This document shows positions 43,810 through 54,054 of a DNA stretch of 64,000 nucleotides, one piece after another. Position 1 is the stretch's first letter. Every line of letters starts with the position of its first letter. Under the pieces are notes generated by a model. The model worked only from the letters and a program-made list of their open reading frames with translations. It made no database searches and was not told the DNA's origin. The position numbers and the translations under genes were made by a program. Origin of the DNA: Diprion similis (Eukaryota; Arthropoda; Insecta; Hymenoptera; Diprionidae); NCBI RefSeq assembly GCF_021155765.1, contig NC_060109.1:5543001-5607000 (forward strand). The letters run 5' to 3'.

Positions 43810-44724
43810 TTAAGACCTACTTTGCAGGTGCGATATTATATTGTCGATAATTTTCTTCATTTTGGTAACGCGTGGTTTTTTTTCCGTCGTTTCTTTGGTC
43901 AATAATTCCCTAATTGCAGCTTCTCCTCCTGTCGCGTAAACTGTTGTCAGAATTTCGAAATCGAACCCAGCGCTTGCTATTCTTTTGATAATTGCGTCCG
44001 AAACTACGCCTTTCAAATTTTTCAAAGACGGTGTACAAATTTTCATTAACACCGAGTTTTTATATGGTTTACAGTGCAAACAAAAATCTTCTTTCTCGAC
44101 AAGCAGATGGCACAATTTCTCTAATATATCAACATCAAATAATGCTTCGTGAAATTCGTCAGTCATTGTCAATTTTAAAAAATCACGTGCCAGCGTCTCC
44201 AGTTTAAACATTCCATTTTCTTTTTTTCTTTCGGGTAAAACTTTTCGCAAAATCGCCAAGCTGTCTGAAAATCCTGCGATCTTTTGGAAATTTAGAATCA
44301 TTCCATTTTGAATGATATACCGAAGCAAGTGAGCAGAATCAAACGAAACATTATGAGCTACAAGAATGCAAGGTTTAGACGAGAAGTCGATAAATTCTTG
44401 AAATGATTCTAGGGCGTCCCGTGGTGACATCGACGGGACTTTTTTGCCGTTGAAATACAGATTTCCTTTAACGAACTTTAATCCTGTAATTCTGGACGCA
44501 GTAGAATCGATAGCTTTCGATGGATTGACGTATACACTGAATTTTCGATCTTCAAATTTTGCTGCAATTTGTAAGATTTCTGATGTTTTCGACAATCCAG
44601 ACGTTTCGAGATCGAAATAAATGATGTTGCAGTCGTCCGAAGATAAAAAAACATCGGGTAAATCTTCAGCAGTATTTCTCAGTGGTACATTAATACTTGT
44701 AGAATTTTGCACGTCGATATCCAT
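43810..44724 (-). CDS. DEDDh 3'-5' exonuclease
   Basis: 304 residues from an ATG, intact. Exo I is YFDLETSG (D38, E40), Exo II HNVSFD (H124, N125, D129) and Exo III HEALFDVD (H192, D197). This is the DEDDh arrangement of the TREX / DNA polymerase III epsilon group. A Cys-rich HCKPY segment and a basic tail (KKPRVTKMKK) follow the fold. It starts 36 bp after the transposase stop on the same strand, so the two could be one transcription unit or adjacent genes of the transposon. The likely role is trimming DNA 3' ends; the role in transposition is inferred only. No signal peptide or membrane segment is seen. Confidence 0.85.
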   Translation of the reverse strand: MDIDVQNSTSINVPLRNTAEDLPDVFLSSDDCNIIYFDLETSGLSKTSEILQIAAKFEDRKFSVYVNPSKAIDSTASRITGLKFVKGNLYFNGKKVPSMSPRDALESFQEFIDFSSKPCILVAHNVSFDSAHLLRYIIQNGMILNFQKIAGFSDSLAILRKVLPERKKENGMFKLETLARDFLKLTMTDEFHEALFDVDILEKLCHLLVEKEDFCLHCKPYKNSVLMKICTPSLKNLKGVVSDAIIKRIASAGFDFEILTTVYATGGEAAIRELLTKETTEKKPRVTKMKKIIDNIISHLQSRS

Positions 44725-44760
44725 ACCACAATTTCTCTCGTATTGTGTTCCTTCAGACTT

Positions 44761-47277
44761 CTACATTGATTTTCTACAAGTTTCTTTCGTTTGAGTGAGT
44801 AAATTTCGACGTGCTTTACTTGAAGGCAATTTCGCCTTTATCGCTCTCTTTTTTCTCTTTTGGTCCAACTTCTTAGTAAAAGATTCGGTATATTTTCCAG
44901 GAGAAAGATTCAAATATTTTGAATTGACGTTCAAAACAAACATTTCTCCTTCGTTTTTCGTGCACACGGTGCTGGCTAATCTATAATCCGCTGCTTCGCT
45001 TTGACTATAACAACCATTTTTCGGTGTTTTGTGAGCCATCATGTTGTTAAAACTTTCGTTAGGCTGACTGGATGCGACAATCGAAAATTTAGCAGCGTTG
45101 CCCGCATATTTCTCGAATATTTCCGACAATTTTGCGTGCAGTTGTACGTTTTGTAGCACTATTTTGTGCGGCTGTTTGCACCACGTTCCACAGTTTTCAT
45201 GGCGACCGAAGAAATGCTCCGGAATATTGCGAAGACTTTTGGCTAGGTTGGCGCTGTCCCCTTTATTTTGAGCCAAAGCGTAAGAGAAACATTTCTTCAA
45301 ATGGGGAATAACTTTCTTATCCCTCATTTCTTTGAAATTTTTCCTCAAATCGTATAATGCGCTCATAAAGTTTTTTCTCAGATGATTTGCATCTGTCAAT
45401 TTGTGAACCGACTCAGGATTGCCTTGTCGTACTGCAGCGATTGTTGAACTATCCTCGTCACCGATGAGCACTTTGACGTTTAATCCAATTTCTTTGAGAA
45501 TCGTACTGTCATTGACTAGAGTTGCTCCTACATCAGGCTCCATCGCCTTAGCACTACCAGAAAAGTTTTGTCGGCAATCATGGTCGGATTTATCATGACC
45601 AGTGCTGCAACGTTTGCATTTCCTATTACGCGCTGCAAAATCTAAAACTTTCCCACTTAGGAATCCGATTATGGTACCATAACCATTTAAGCTATTATAG
45701 CTCCGTCCGTTGCCTCGTTTGCTCCAACCCATATCATATGATACGATGATGTTGACGATATTTCCAACGGCTGCATCGAATATTTTTCTTTGGTCCAAGG
45801 CATCCTCTGTACCTTCAGGGTGCTGAACGTCGACATTCGTTGAAACTCTCAGAGACTCCATGAAAGGGAAGATGTCTTGGACTACATCTTTTGGCCTAAT
45901 TACGGTAGAGAAAATAGAGAAAGAGAAAATCTGTAGGATGCATGAAAGACTATAAAACACAAAATTTGCCGAATGTTCCAGTTTATTTCTTGACATCAAC
46001 TGTAATTGATAAAAATACAAGTAATAAAACTTGAAAAATTAGAATTCATAAAAATACGAGTACTAGGTGAAAAACGTCTTAAAATAAATCGTATGTTACA
46101 ATTATTTATATACAAAATTCCTATAAAAATAGCTGTAAAATGCTATGAAAATCTAATTATTAATTTACACGATTAATCTTATTGTTCCAGCTTTTGCTTT
46201 CCAATAATTGGTGTCAAGGCACTGTATCGTTCAACAATCTGAAAGAAAACAAAAACAAGAGCAACGACAATGAAATTGTGCACTGCGAGGGAAATTAAAA
46301 AACTATCTACAGCATCAAGGGAAATAATTAACTTTGATCCACCGTTGAGTTTTTTTTAAAGTACATAAAATTGTCTATTTCAGACATTTTTTAAAAAAAA
46401 CTATTGTAAATACAGAGTAAACTGTACCACAGTGGATCATGTTCTCAACCGCAGCAGGAAATTTTGTAATTTCTCTTCTCCGCAGTACCTAGTTTCATGA
46501 TCATCACTCATTCTGCGAAGAATGTCTTCTCAATATTTTGTACTCACCGTAGCAAATGCTTTTGTTACAAAGCTTTACTACGCTAAGGAGAAAATATGAA
46601 ACTTACATCTCCTGACATAACTTGTCGACATTAGCTATGACTAATTGTTTTTCTTCCTTCGCAGCTTCTCGACATGAGTCTTTTGCAGCAGCTTCTATAG
46701 CTGGCCCGATTTCCCGTTCATATCTCTTGTACAGGTTTGCTGATATCGGAGGAACATTCAAACAGGCCAATAGCTTGTTCAAAGCTGTTTCCCCAATGCC
46801 GGAGTGGACAGCACCTGAAAAAATATTAAAGATATTTAGGCTCTAGTTAACTCATTTTTAATTATCAAAAACCATTCTATAATTTATAAGAATAATTTAC
46901 TTACCCAACACAGCTTTCGTATTGACGTCGGCTCGATTTTTATTTTCTCCTGTGCCATGCATTTTTCCGGTGTGCACTCGTGTCAACGTTGAACACTCTT
47001 CGCAGGAAATATTTAGAATACAGTTCAAACCCATTCGCGATTCCTCTACCGTATTCCTCAAAAAAATATCTTTTTTGCATTTCATGCATTTCAAATGTTC
47101 CGAAAGGTATTGCATGTCGACAATACGTCTACCGTCGAACGAAAATTTGAGGTTAGGCGGGGATCTTGGCACGTTTTTCGAAAGATGCGCTTCACGCATA
47201 GCCGCCACGGCTTTCACTTGTTTATCACGCACTTTTTTCTTGATAAAACGACCCTTTAGTCGTACTCTATCTGACAT
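44761..47277 (-). CDS. Mutator-like transposase, three exons
   Basis: Exons 47277-46905, 46814-46607 and 45895-44761 join in phase to 571 residues. Both donors are GTAAGT, the acceptors are CAG and TAG, and the introns are 90 and 711 bp. Exon 1 has a zinc-type cluster (CMKCKKD ... CEEC) and the NTKAVLG motif. Exon 3 holds the core VSYDMGWSKRGNGRSYNSLN, then KCKRCSTGH, GSAKAMEPD and LIGDEDSSTIAA, as in the Mutator-like transposase domain family of animal genomes. The acidic residues of YDMGW and GDEDS are candidate catalytic positions. The gene is intact, with no stops or frameshifts. It may still be active if its termini are functional. The splice pattern is my reading and needs transcript data. 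Confidence 0.8.
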
Positions 47278-47512
47278 TTTTTATCAATTTTATGGAACTG
47301 TTTAAATGTTGACAAAAGTTGGGAATCGCGCTGTTGCCACGTTCAGTGCCGCTATGTGTTTACGTGTGAGAGCTCGTTCATATATAACAGTTCCGTGTAG
47401 AGGCGTACAGTCTCTGTTAAAAGTTTTTGCCCTACCGCGAAATCTAGAAATAGGATGTAACTACACGGAGCGGGCTAAACTTTTGGCTCATACGTGTACC
47501 GATAGAACTACC

Positions 47513-47810
47513 TTAAGAACTTGTGTCTCATCCTGTATCTCTGAATCCGGAATTTTTGATTTTTTCTGAACGATTTTTCGTGCACCGACTTTTCCTACAG
47601 GCGTACTGGTTTTCTTTGTCGATTGAAATTTAGATCTGGTGAACATCAAACTGCATTAATATATAACTTAACTTACATGGGCATACTTTACTACTATTTC
47701 GATAGAGTATATCTGTCAATTTCTAAGAACATATGATTGTTATTTATTTATTATTATTTATATGAATATCGAGACATGTGAGTAGTAATTGACTAGATGG
47801 ATTCTATTTT
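47513..47810 (-). other. Gypsy-B leader segment
   Basis: Between the Mutator-like element and the Gypsy-B primer-binding site. No coding potential recognised. Confidence 0.5.
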
Positions 47811-47822
47811 GTTCGGGCGCCA
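47811..47822 (-). promoter_or_regulatory. Gypsy-B primer-binding site, tRNA-Lys-like
   Basis: On the minus strand TGGCGCCCGAAC begins 3 bp after the 5' LTR end. These 12 bases equal the start of the site used by tRNA-Lys-primed retroelements. The match stops after the following A. Confidence 0.75.
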
Positions 47823-47825
47823 AAT

Positions 47826-48475
47826 TGTAACGGATTACTCTCCTTACTGTTTTTAAATATTAATAAGAATAAAAAAAAAAAAATAACATAAAAATGAATA
47901 AATAAATACTAATGGCTGAAGTCTCTATTTATGACGTGTTTATAAAGGTGTGAAAATGGTGTAAAAGTAAAAGATGTAAAATAAAATAAATAGAGATGTA
48001 TAAATTGAAAAACAAAAAGGTATATAATAAAATAAATGTAGATGTAAAAATAAAACAAATAAATAAATAAACATTAAATAAATATAGACGTAAAAATAAA
48101 ACTTATCCTTAAAATGGCCAATAATTATGTCTCGTTGTTTTCCACTTATAACAATTTGAATCTTCGTCTTTGTACCTCGCTCCTCTCTTATTTAAAAACA
48201 GATGACCTGTGTGGTTTCGTAGTCTTTTTTTATATATATATATATATCGTGACGAAAGGATCTTCGCCGATTCTGAACACTTTCCAAATTATAATGAAAA
48301 AACGTATCTCTCACACCCTTTTCGCAAAAATACGTGTTCTTACTTATCTAGTCGACGGAGGAGTGAGCGAGGTTTGGTCACGGCGGAAATTATCGACGTA
48401 CAGATCTGAGGTCGAATTTGTTTGGTCAATAACCTGGTCGAATAACTTTTGAGGCGGGCTTATTTGAATAGTACA
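47826..48475 (-). repeat. Gypsy-B 5' LTR
   Basis: 650 bp, from TGTACTATTC to CCGTTACA on the minus strand, flanked by GAAT at 48476-48479. It is complete, unlike the split 3' LTR. The two differ by indels and scattered substitutions, so the insertion is clearly older than Gypsy-A. Confidence 0.9.
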
Positions 48476-48479
48476 GAAT

Positions 48480-49384
48480 AACCTGCTCGAATTGACTTAT
48501 CTTTAGATCCGAAGATCGACGAGATTGATTGCCGTCAGGTCGTGTCAGTCAGCGTCAATGTTATACTGGAGCAGAGCCTCACCGCAGATCGGTACGAGTA
48601 GTTCAATGGAATTTGTTGAAAGTCAGCCACTTAGTCTTTGCGAATTTTGAATTTGTATTGTTTTGCCAAAAGTTATTGTGCAGGATGTTCGATATTTCAG
48701 TTGTGGTTGTTTAGAACAATATGATTAATTATTATTTGATAAAATTGGATGTTAATTAAAATTTATAATGAAGTTTAGTTATTATTACGTTCACTTAAAA
48801 GTACCTGATCTTGCGAATCAGGGCCTAACTTGATTTGTTTGAAGGAAATGAAATATCATGAAAATGTCTATTCGCGAAATAATTCGAACAAGTAAAGAAC
48901 AGGAAAGAGTTGAAATTGGGCGATAGTAAGTCTTTTCAATTCACAATCCTAATTGAAAGCTCGAATGAGCTGAAGACTAGGACGGTTACAATGAAGATAA
49001 TCCGATCACTACTATTGCTTCTAACGGCTAATACGGGTTGACGTCAACGCACCTCGTGACTTAACAGATGAAAGACACGGCCGAGGACACGGCTATTTGG
49101 GCCTGACGGTCCAAAGGCCCTCGGTTGCAGCAAGTTACAACAATTATCCATACTGTATATTAATTAGTTTATTTTAATTTGTTGCTTCTATTGTAAGTGG
49201 TTTAGTCTAATTATTGATAAACAGTTTCAATTTAAAAAAAAAAGAGATTTCTGAGTTGAGCTAAAATTCAATTTCAAAAGAAGAATTTGAAAAAGGTTCT
49301 CCGAGGCGATACGTCGGGGTGTAACACTGTCATTCCGATTCCGTGGGGCTAGGCAAATTCTTATTGACTTGTCAATTTTTTCCA
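48480..49384. other. no gene recognised
   Basis: AT-rich host sequence to the right of the Gypsy-B target site, up to the decayed Gypsy-C fragment. I see nothing that I can annotate. Confidence 0.45.
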
Positions 49385-50853
49385 TAATTACTATGTTATT
49401 CCCTCAGTCTGTTGGATAATCTACTTTTTCAGTTACATTTTCAGCTTCAAGTTTCTCAATTGTTAGTTCAAGCATTTATTCAATAATATCTAGTACTTTC
49501 CCACAACAATTGACTCTTGGTTGTGCATCTTCTCTAAGCAATATCTTATATTTGTCTGGTTATGTTCCCACTCCCGTGAAAATGTCCTTATTTTTGGATA
49601 TGAACTCATTCCTTGCTATGTTATTGTCTATAATTGGGGATTGAGTTTTTATCCCTGCGACACTTTCACTTAACCTTTTGACCAGTCCCAATTTTACACA
49701 GGTCCTTAGACCTGGTATTGGCATACCACTGACGTCTAGGATTATGAATTAAATTTTTTCTTTGACCCCTTCTACCATACCGTCTAATACCACTTAATCT
49801 ATTACCTTTGTCTTGTCATTGATAAAGCTTATCACTGTGAGGTCTGTTTATCGAATCATTATTGATTGCAGTAGCTGTATTTTGTTGAATATCGTCAACG
49901 GTAGGACGTTGCAATCTGCCCCTCTGTCTATCTTGAAAACAATACCATTACTTTTTATTTTTATTTCTGTAGTCCAGATTTCATCTGTTTTCAAGCTGTC
50001 TAGAGAATCCATAAAGAGTTCATTATCCAAGTCCTCTTCGTTAACTGAGTTTACGTTTTGACCTCACCACTCTGTTTGGTAATATTTTGTCTCTGACCTA
50101 CTGCGAAATGATCAACATTACAACACAGATTACACTGTTTGCCATAAGCACATTTGTCTCTTTTATGACGCAGCCCACACTTTCTGCAGTCGTATGGTTG
50201 ATATTCTCTTCCAATGAATCCCTTGTAGACTGGTTTCCTTGTGTTTTCTCTGCTTCTATCTGTAGTTTTGAGTGCGTCGACGGCGCTGGTGTCTCCCGTG
50301 TCACCTATTTTCAGCGTTTGTTGCTGAATTTTGCTCATCTCATCCAGTCTGCACTTTTCGATGGTTGACTGTAAGCTCAGGCTAGGGTCTCTTAGCAAGC
50401 GCTGTTGCAAGGCGTCATCTCTAATCACTATTATTACACAATCTCTTATCAGCAACTCTACTTGCTCACCGAATTAGCAACTCTTCGTCAGTTTTCTAAG
50501 TCATTCAGGAATAAATCAAAGAACTCACCAGATTGTTGTGTACTAGTGAAAAATTAGTTTCTGTCAATTACGATATTAGATCGCGGTTTGACGCACTTTT
50601 CAAAAGCTTTGAAGACCTTCACCAATGTCTTTCCTTCTTTCGGAAGCGCGAACGTATTTTGAATATCCAATGCTTCGTTACTAATACAATTTAGGCACAT
50701 GGCTATTTTCTTCTGTTCACACGCTCTCTTCTTGTTTGTGGTGGTTGGAAAAATTCTGAACCTGTGCTCAAAACTTATTAAATTGTTCACTGCATTTTCG
50801 TCTAGCTTAAGCTCACCGGATAGTTCAAATCCATCCATTTTCATTTTTCTCAT
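49385..50853 (-). pseudogene. Gypsy-C: decayed gag-protease-RT fragment
   Basis: Read on the minus strand. 50853-50554 is a Gag-like piece (FPTTTNKKRACEQKKIA, then FEKCVKPRSNIVIDRN). 50455-50051 continues Gag with a zinc knuckle region (CRKCGLRHKRDKC, CNLCCNVDHF). 50030-49848 is the protease, with DRGADCNVLP where DTGADCNVLP is usual. Below 49640 a frame with several stops resembles the RT N-terminus (KDIFTGVGT, then a EKLEAENVTEKVDYPTD stretch). Frameshifts and stops separate every piece and the element is truncated before the RT catalytic box. The family is different from Gypsy-A and Gypsy-B. Confidence 0.75.
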
Positions 50854-50989
50854 TAATTTTCCTTAACGACTGGGTGTCTTTTCTTATTGTTTTGAGGTTA
50901 GAATTAGTGTTGTCCCGTTAATACAGTGACGTTATAGTCTACGTGACGTTATAGTCTACGGACTAAAATATTATTTTCGATCCATTTTT

Positions 50990-51636
50990 TGATACCATGT
51001 TATGTTTCATATTTTATTATAATTATATTGTATATCAAAGGTTACTTGACTCTGGCGGGGGCAGTGTAACGCAAAGGTGCGTATTGAGGCGGCAACCACG
51101 TCCGCGAGCCCCCAAAAATTGACGTGGCGGGGCAGTGGGGGGTGAAGGGGGGGATGGCCGTCGAGCCTCCGGCGACGGTCTAGTCAATATGATACAAAAG
51201 TTCTTTAAATCACACGATTGTCGAGTGCCTTTGAAAGTGTGAGAGTGTTTGCGCGTGCTAGCAAGAAGATATCACTTACTTGATCGCAGCCTACTGGGGA
51301 CTGTTACAGAATCCCCCTGAGGTAATAAACCCACATTAACGTCAATAAGCCCACATTAGCATCTTCGCGTCAAGGATTTATTCCCTCCTCTGCTTCTTAC
51401 ACCTCCTTGAGGTTATCTCGAAAGCCTCGCTCAGTAGCCGTGCTCCAGTCACAGACGCATGGCCCTTGGGCCACCGACTGCTGTTAGTTAGAGGCAACTA
51501 TCCTAGTTTGGCTCGGAGCTAGGTAATAAAATTCAAGTCCGACCTGGCGCTGTACGAAATAAGGTAATTTATTGAAGATGTGTCTATTATAGTGATAAAT
51601 TATACACAGGCCCACGAGAAAAAAAAGATCAATTAA
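50990..51636. other. no gene recognised
   Basis: Starts AT-rich, then has a G-rich stretch (51050-51180). It may include the leader or LTR remnant of Gypsy-C, but no paired LTR is visible. Confidence 0.4.
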
Positions 51637-51822
51637 ATGTTCATCAACAAAACCATAGTATTCCTATGTATTTTTTCGCTGAATCTGAATCTGGTGTTGG
51701 TTGAACCGTATCACGTCAGGTTCAAGGACATTTCAAGGTTAAATAGCGAAAAAAAATATGTGAGCCGGAGAAGAAAGTATACCTCCACGTATTTGGGTTC
51801 ACTGAATCCGAATTCGGTTTGA
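51637..51822 (+). CDS. hypothetical 61-residue secreted peptide
   Basis: Opens with MFINKT and a hydrophobic core (IVFLCIFSLNLNLVLV), a good eukaryotic signal peptide, with likely cleavage before EPYHV. The mature part is about 38 residues, basic, with a potential convertase site SRRRK, and has no cysteines. It has no recognised family. It could be a small secreted peptide, the first exon of a longer gene, or a chance frame. Confidence 0.3.
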   Translation: MFINKTIVFLCIFSLNLNLVLVEPYHVRFKDISRLNSEKKYVSRRRKYTSTYLGSLNPNSV

Positions 51823-51963
51823 GTTTAATCATATCTTTCTGGAGAACTTGAATGCTGCTGATATGCTGGAATTGGCCTGTCCATGTTTTGAAAGACTTTC
51901 GAGGGAAAAATTGTGAATTGTGGATTCCATGATAAGATTTGCGCGCTCGAGAATATACAACTT

Positions 51964-52080
51964 AGGGGGCATCCATAAACGACGTCGGCGATTTTTCTCG
52001 AATTTTCGCTCCCCCCCCCCCCCCCCCCCCCGTGTCACAGTTAGTCGCAATATTTGAACCCCACCCCCCTACGAAACGTC
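51964..52080. repeat. terminal sequence of a MITE-like element
   Basis: AGGGGGCATCCATAAACGAC at 51964, followed by a run of more than 20 C at about 52012-52032 and then GTGTCAC. A GGGGGCATCCATAAA-type terminus ending near a GTCAC box is common to a group of insect TIR elements, from general knowledge. The partner end was not found. Confidence 0.3.
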
Positions 52081-52273
52081 CGATGGTCACTATTACGAGA
52101 CAATCGCAGACCTTAATTCTCTAAAGTCGCAAGTGACGTGAAAAATACTTTAAAAATTATGTATTAAAATTCTTTACAGTGTCAACTATAGTATTGGAAT
52201 TATTGAAGAATGAGCATGTGAATTAAGCTTTTTGGTCATTTCTAATTACCTCATGCGTCGGTCGATTTTAAGC

Positions 52274-53934
52274 TTAATATTTCGTCCACGGATTGCTTAA
52301 CCACTCATTCATGGAATTAATAACTGGCATTGTGGTTTCAGTTCTTGCGTCCACAACCAATGGAATATCACATTCGGTACCCTCCTGCTGAACCCACTCG
52401 ACGTCCTCTGCTTCCGTTCTAGGGTCTTTCACGACACACAAGAGCTCGTCTTTCCTGTTTGCGATAACTTTCGAAGGTTTCAATTTGCGAGACCTCGTCT
52501 CTTTCTTATGTTTGTCCTTAAAGTGTGCTCCAGCGAACTGAATAGAAGCATGATATGCATCGCACTCCTTGCATGTCCTGTCAGCAAGGTGAGATTGTAC
52601 AGATGGGCAATACATGTCGTGTGGGATTTGTTTGAAACCCTTTAATTCTGGGTACAAATCAGTGGCCAAGCGAAGTAATAAAGGTGCCAAAGTTACAATC
52701 TTTTCTTCTGAAGATGGCATTCGAAGTCCCGAGGGCGTTTGCTGTATGGGTGCAGGGGGTGGTAAAACCCGAATTTTAGAATTTTCCACAGGCTGCTACG
52801 CCGGACACCGCAACAATTCTGGTCCTCACATTTCGTTATTTGAAGACAGTATTGAGACTTACGCAAATGCTTCAAACTCCATGCAGCATCAGCGAAATTT
52901 GTCGATTTATTGTCTTGTAGATCTACGTACTCTGCAAGCAATGGATGACTGTCAATGACAAGAGAGCTCCATATCGCTGCGAGTATATCACCGGCATGTG
53001 CGAAATTCTTGCGTTACAAGTTTTGGTCGATAGTCTTGTTTGTCGAGTCAAGGCATGTTCCGAAACGATCGTACGGTAAGATCACTCTACTCAGCGGGTT
53101 GCTCAGTGGAGCCATTCGCCTCTTCACTCTGTTATATGCGCTCCGGCCAGGTGCGTTTTTAGCACCGTATATAGCATCCAAATTAAAACTTTTGAGATGC
53201 TGAATCCCACAACAAATTACACGAGCATATCGCGGGTTTTCATCTGGTCCTCCATCTACCGTGATAATCATCACAGATTTTATCATGCCTTCCGCAGTTT
53301 TTGTCAGCAATTGGAATGGTGGTGATTCCAAAAGATATTCTAAATTATTCGCATGTGTTTCTGCTGTGGACGAACAAGGCTTGCCACTGCGGATGGCTAT
53401 GTACGTTGGTCCGGAGTATGAAACGCACTCTGGGCAACCTTCAGCAATCGGCTGTATGACAATTCCCGCATGAACCGGAAGGATCAGCTAGTGACGCTCA
53501 GCTACCACCCAATCGTAATCAGGGAAAATAACTCTGTATTCCAGATGCATGAGTATCGGCGATTGTCTCTTCGCCACAGTGAAACCAGGCGGGATTCGCG
53601 ATTTGTTATCTTGCGATAAAAAAATCATCTCGTCAGGTCCAAATCTGAGAGCGAGTGTCTATAAGGCTCGAATCGTAGCATGACAGAAATGTCCATCATG
53701 ATGTTTTGCATGTAAACCTGCCTCTGGTCGGCTGTACAGTACAGGGTACAGTTTCGACATGACGTTTTTCTTCACCGTTGTTCCATTACCTTGGTATAAG
53801 TCGAAGGTATACTGCACGTTTTTTGATTCTGAAATCCGCCTCTTCGAGTGCCACAGTGAGTTTCGCCAAAGTCTTACAGTTCCTGATAACTGATAAAACA
53901 AAAACCGAATATAGATACTGTTATTTATTTTCAA
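52274..53934 (-). pseudogene. broken transposon-like gene with VDGGPDENPRY motif
   Basis: Four minus-strand frames in order: 53934-53659, 53331-53014, 52941-52693 and 52789-52274. Together they look like one protein interrupted by frameshifts and stops. Recognisable blocks are IITVDGGPDENPRYARV, then APGRSAYNRVKRRMAPLS and LPYDRFGTCLD, then SQYCLQITKCEDQNCCGVRR and a Cys-rich tail (CPSVQSHL, CKEC). This pattern of an acidic core after a hydrophobic strand suggests an RNase H-like DDE protein of a repetitive family. I cannot name the superfamily. The longest open piece (52789-52274) is 171 residues. Confidence 0.5.
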
Positions 53935-54054
53935 AGTCCCGATTAACAGATTTCACTATTTCAAAATATGTAGTATCAATATCGCCTAGAAAATGCATGT
54001 GTGCTCGGGAAATTCAAAGAATTTATCATTATTATTATTATTATCATTACCAGA

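Larger units (their letters stand above)
43146..47512 (-). mobile_element. Mutator-like DNA transposon with exonuclease gene
   Basis: A 4.4 kb segment bounded by inverted 13 bp repeats, GGTAGTTCTATCG at 43146-43158 and CGATAGAACTACC at 47500-47512. It contains a spliced transposase gene and an exonuclease gene, both on the minus strand. No target duplication is visible at these borders, so the exact ends remain uncertain. It lies between the primer-binding site and gag of Gypsy-B. Confidence 0.65.
8468..48475 (-). mobile_element. Gypsy-B: old Ty3/Gypsy LTR retrotransposon, host of the nest
   Basis: The outer element of the nest lies on the minus strand. The right (5') LTR is 47826-48475. The left (3') LTR is 8468-8830 continuing at 23228-23477. 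GAAT flanks both ends (8464-8467 and 48476-48479) as a 4 bp target duplication. A primer-binding site sits just inside the 5' LTR and a polypurine tract just inside the 3' LTR. Coding remnants are gag (43134-42384 continuing at 28123-28024), protease, reverse transcriptase, RNase H and integrase (28027-23939). Several frameshifts and five insertions (transposon X, Gypsy-A, a LINE, the Polinton derivative, a Mutator-like element) make it inactive. With insertions removed, it would be about 6 kb. Confidence 0.9.
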
